A stretch of DNA of 64,000 nt from Heloderma charlesbogerti (taxonomy: Eukaryota; Chordata; Lepidosauria; Squamata; Helodermatidae). Position numbers and translations under genes: made by a program. The notes under the pieces were generated by a model. That model was not told the DNA's origin and did not search any database. It worked only from the letters and a program-made list of their open reading frames with translations. The DNA lies in NCBI GenBank assembly GCA_026122225.1, contig JANEZZ010000728.1, positions 3,596,001 to 3,660,000 on the forward strand, in the 5' to 3' direction. Shown piece after piece: positions 61,047-64,000 of this stretch (positions are counted from its first letter, which is position 1; each line of letters begins with the position of its first letter).

Positions 61047-61090
61047 CACCAAGGTGCTAGAAAAGAGCTGCAGTATTCCATATAAAGATC
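61047..61090 (-). CDS. MFSD9: MFSD9 short internal exon
   Basis: Acceptor CGCTTTTAG, donor GTG|GTAAGT on the - strand, 44 bases. Two bases complete a Gly/Arg codon, then SLYGILQLFSSTLV in phase 0. This is the second transmembrane helix that leads straight into GSWSDVVG of the next exon, so the joined reading is [20 protein letters not shown]. The N-terminal exon(s), about 80 residues, were not found to the right and lie outside the window. Confidence 0.92.
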
Positions 61091-61418
61091 CTAAAAGCGG
61101 GGAAAGCATTTAAAAAAATCAAGTAAGAATGATCATTTTGCAATATATTTTCAATAGTGGGAAAACAGCTATTTCCTGTCTTATGGTCTAACAGTTGTCT
61201 TTGGCTCACAGACTCTTTTGGCCAGATAATTCCTTAAAACTGAATAATTAGGGACAAACTCTGCTATTTAATAAGACTGTTTGGATAGCAGGCCCACAGA
61301 GGTTCCAAATTCACACAGGGGTTGCCCTAAGGATAGAAAATTTGAAACCCACTGTTTCAGAGCAAGAGGGATCTGCCATTGTGGAACACTGATGAAGTCC
61401 CTTCTATGAGCCCTCACT

Positions 61419-61570
61419 ATTTAGACCAGCCTTCCCCAACCTGGTGTCCTCCAGATGTTTTGGACTACAACTCCAGTCAGCTGCAGCCAGCATGGCCAAT
61501 GGTTAGGGATGCTGGGAGTTGTAGTCCAAAACATCTGGAGGGCACCAAGTTGGGGAAGGCTGATTTAGAC
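61419..61570. mobile_element. hAT-type foldback MITE with exact TSD
   Basis: The element proper is 61427-61562 (136 bp). Exact 8-bp duplication ATTTAGAC at 61419-61426 and 61563-61570. Ends CAGCCTTCCCCAAC and GTTGGGGAAGGCTG are perfect inverted repeats, and the arms pair almost throughout with a CAGCATGGCCAATGG loop region. This is the best-preserved member of the family seen at 6626, 16912, 23634, 39308-39615 and 56604. Confidence 0.92.
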
Positions 61571-61789
61571 AGACTTGTCAGCAGTGGACAAAAGTCATCT
61601 CACAGTTGACCTTAAGGGACTGGAATGAGATGTGGTTTGTATTGTACAATACAGTTTATATGTACATATGGGAAAACTCCAAAACTTTCAGGACTTCAAG
61701 GATACAACGAAGGTCTTAAATTTTACCTTTTGAAACATGGAGCAGATGAATGAATTCAAAACTCTTTTTGCTTGAATTTGCAATCATTT

Positions 61790-62151
61790 GGGGCACAATC
61801 CTATGGCCACTAGTCAGCGGCTAGACGGAGCCCACGCTCTGAGGTCGGTTCCCTGAGAACTGATCTCTATCCCCTCCCACACTGCCTCATAGGCAGTGTG
61901 GATTGGCCCCATGCTCTGTGCTCGTAAGAGCAGTGCGGAGCAGCAAAAATGGGGTGCTCCTGGGGGTGGGGCAGGCGGAAGTGCCTTTCTGACACTTCCT
62001 ATGCATCATCTGGTGTCTGGTGTCTGCCCCCGCCCCCCGTTCCAACTTCCCCCGCTAGACAGACAAAATTGGCTGCTCCTGCCCTGCATTGGATAGGTGG
62101 TTGCCTCTGAGTTTGGAGGCCGCCGCCTATCCCGATAGGACTGTGCCCTAA
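61790..62151. mobile_element. candidate TIR element, GGGCACAATCCTAT ends
   Basis: Left GGGGCACAATCCTATGGCCA and right GATAGGACTGTGCCCT are imperfect inverted repeats. The interior is GC-rich (GGGGTGGGGCAGGCGGAAGT, CCGCCGCCTATCCC). It is probably related to the AATCCTRTGCAY short repeats. No target duplication found. Confidence 0.5.
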
Positions 62152-63639
62152 AATTAGCCTTTTACATAATCCAACAAAAGTTACTAGTCATTGGGGTTGG
62201 CAGAGGAGGGACAGAGAACTCTATATTCCTGTGACTGGCACAGAGGAGGAGGCGTCTCTCTTCTGGCAGCCTACTTGGTTCTATGCTGGGCTCAGGGGAA
62301 AGAAAGAATGCTCTATCCTTCCTCCGCCAGCCCGCTCACTTGCCTGCATGCATGCAATTCCTTGTTGCCTATGGCCACCAGGCTGCTGCTTAAATACAAA
62401 GCTGGTTTAAAAAGACAGTTAAGGACCATTTCTGCCTTGTCTTGGGGAGAAATTCAAAGGAACAAGAAGGTAAACTGGAGGTTTTATGGCAAAGTAGGAG
62501 CAAAGCCATATTGCTCCAAACAATGTGTATTTTAACACAATAAAGGCAAAGCACTAACATTTATTTATCTGCTTCTATTATGGTCCAAGTGTAATGTGCT
62601 GAGTCCCTGGTTATGAACCCAAGCTTTGATTTCAGGGCTGCCCTGTAGTTTGGAACAAGTTCAACTTGGCCTGCACATGGAATTGTGTTTAGGATGAAAA
62701 CAGTGAACAGAAAATACACACACACTTTCCTTCCCAAAACGCTAGGTCATCAGTGAAATCGACTGGAACAGGCTTGCGACAAAAAACAGTATTTCTTCAC
62801 ATAAAAACCCAACTTCTACCTTTGCCTTAAAGGCAAAAAGTCACAATAAGCAATGTAAAATGACAACCAATTAGCACTACAAACATCTAATTCATGCTAC
62901 AAAAAACTGCTTTTTTTCTTAGATTCACCTTGAAGAGAAAATGATTTGTTTGAACAGACCTTATAAGTATGTCTCCAGTGTGGACCAACCACTCAAATCA
63001 TTCTACTTCTGCATGCACCCTTAATAAGATTTAAAAACCCTGGAAGAGATTTAACAAACTCATGGATGATAGTTCTTAGCCATGATAATCAGACATGGAA
63101 GGGCAGCATGCTTCAAATTACCAAATGCTGGAGGATAAACACAGAGATTACTTCCTTCACATCCTCTTGCAAGTTTCCTGGGAGAATTTGGCTAGGCGAA
63201 CATTTCATTTGATATAGGAAGGCAATAATTTATGTCAAGAGTCTACCTTACAGTCACTAAAACGTGATTCGCTATTTCAGGTCATTTGGGGCATGCAACT
63301 GCCTCTCTAATATTTCATCAGAGATTGCAAAGCAGTATACAAAAATTAAAACAGCAACACTCCAAAACAACTGCAGGTAAAAGCGCTACTGAAGGTTAGA
63401 AATTGAAATATTTAAGATAGCAAATATATTTTTAAATGCTTGTCTGGCACTTAAAAGACAACAAAGTTGGTACAGGCATACCTCCCTGCAGGGGGCATTC
63501 TATATCTGGCACCACTACCAAAAAAGCCCTGTCCCTTGTTGCAACAAACCTGATGGAGGTGGCATTTAGAGAAGCGCATCAGCTGACAAGCTTAGCATGC
63601 AGACAGTTGGTGTTGGAGGTGGCATTCTTCCTGTCCTAG
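62152..63639. other. MFSD9 intron or upstream, nothing identified
   Basis: No exon that would supply the missing MFSD9 N-terminus, no RNA gene and no clear repeat. Confidence 0.4.
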
Positions 63640-63960
63640 TCTTTAAAGGTAAGCACTGGCACTTTGAATTGGGCCCAGAAGTGAATAGGCAGCCAGTTAA
63701 GTTCTTTTAAGACTGGTGAGATATGATTCAAGCGAGCAGTGCCAGTCAAAACTCTGCCTCTCACATTTTGCACTCAGTGAAGGCAACACTATATATAACA
63801 CATTGCAGTATATCAGATGGAATGTTCCCAGAGCATGGATAACCATGGCCAGACTATCTCTGTCCAGGAGAGGTCACAGTTGGCATACCAGCTGGTGTAA
63901 GGCACACCATACTACAAATGTAGTCCTCAGTTGAATAAGTTGCCCAAGTGACCATCTTTG
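63640..63960. repeat. old LINE-derived repeat, as at 34460-34750
   Basis: GGCACTTTGAATTGGGCCCA and CATACCAGCTGGTGTAAGGC match in order the blocks AACACTTTGAATTGTGCCCT and CACAGCTGGTGTACAAGCCT at 34500-34745. Family not assigned. Confidence 0.5.
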
Positions 63961-64000
63961 GTTGACATTACCTGAGCTTCTCTGAAATCACAGCTTGCAA

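Overview
The window is vertebrate nuclear DNA, almost certainly from a squamate reptile (lizard or snake lineage). It has split genes with GT-AG introns and large AT-rich introns. It carries several BovB (RTE-clade) LINE copies with the typical GTTGTT/AACAAC tail, CR1 and L2 LINE remnants, tRNA-derived SINEs including one resembling Sauria, and many foldback DNA transposons. The species cannot be read from the sequence.

Two host genes face each other. SLC9A2 (Na+/H+ exchanger NHE2) lies on the + strand. Eleven coding exons, corresponding to exons 2-12, are placed from 8698 to 48096. Their splice phases agree and together they encode about 704 residues, from the first transmembrane segments to the stop codon. 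The first exon lies upstream of the window. MFSD9 (a major facilitator superfamily membrane protein) lies on the - strand. Its last four coding exons are placed between 55162 and 61090, and its N-terminal exon(s) lie beyond the right edge. The convergent order SLC9A2 > < MFSD9 is the known vertebrate arrangement and supports NHE2 over its paralogue NHE4.

The introns hold most of the other structure. Positions 1-2128 are a BovB copy cut by the window edge, with a long open frame. Intron 2 has a BovB fragment, SINEs and foldbacks. Intron 3 has an L2 fragment and an 835-bp hAT-type element (19077-19911) with an exact 8-bp target duplication and nested palindromes. Intron 4 has a four-layer stack (25411-30714): an outer terminal-inverted-repeat element contains both a second copy of the hAT-type family and a 684-bp inverted repeat with a 5S rRNA-like segment in each arm. 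The hAT-type copy is itself split by a full-length BovB. Intron 5 has a 321-bp palindrome. Intron 8 has a 2.56-kb TAGGGCTGTGCAC-ended element, inside which sits a third, divergent member of the hAT-type family. Intron 10 has an antisense BovB fragment. The space between the genes (48.1-55.1 kb) and the MFSD9 introns hold further foldbacks, an unexplained open stretch and simple repeats.

I found no multi-gene system and no functional RNA gene. The least ordinary signals are the 5S-bearing inverted repeat, the nested transposon stack, and a hAT-type family whose ends carry outward-facing consensus 5' splice sites.
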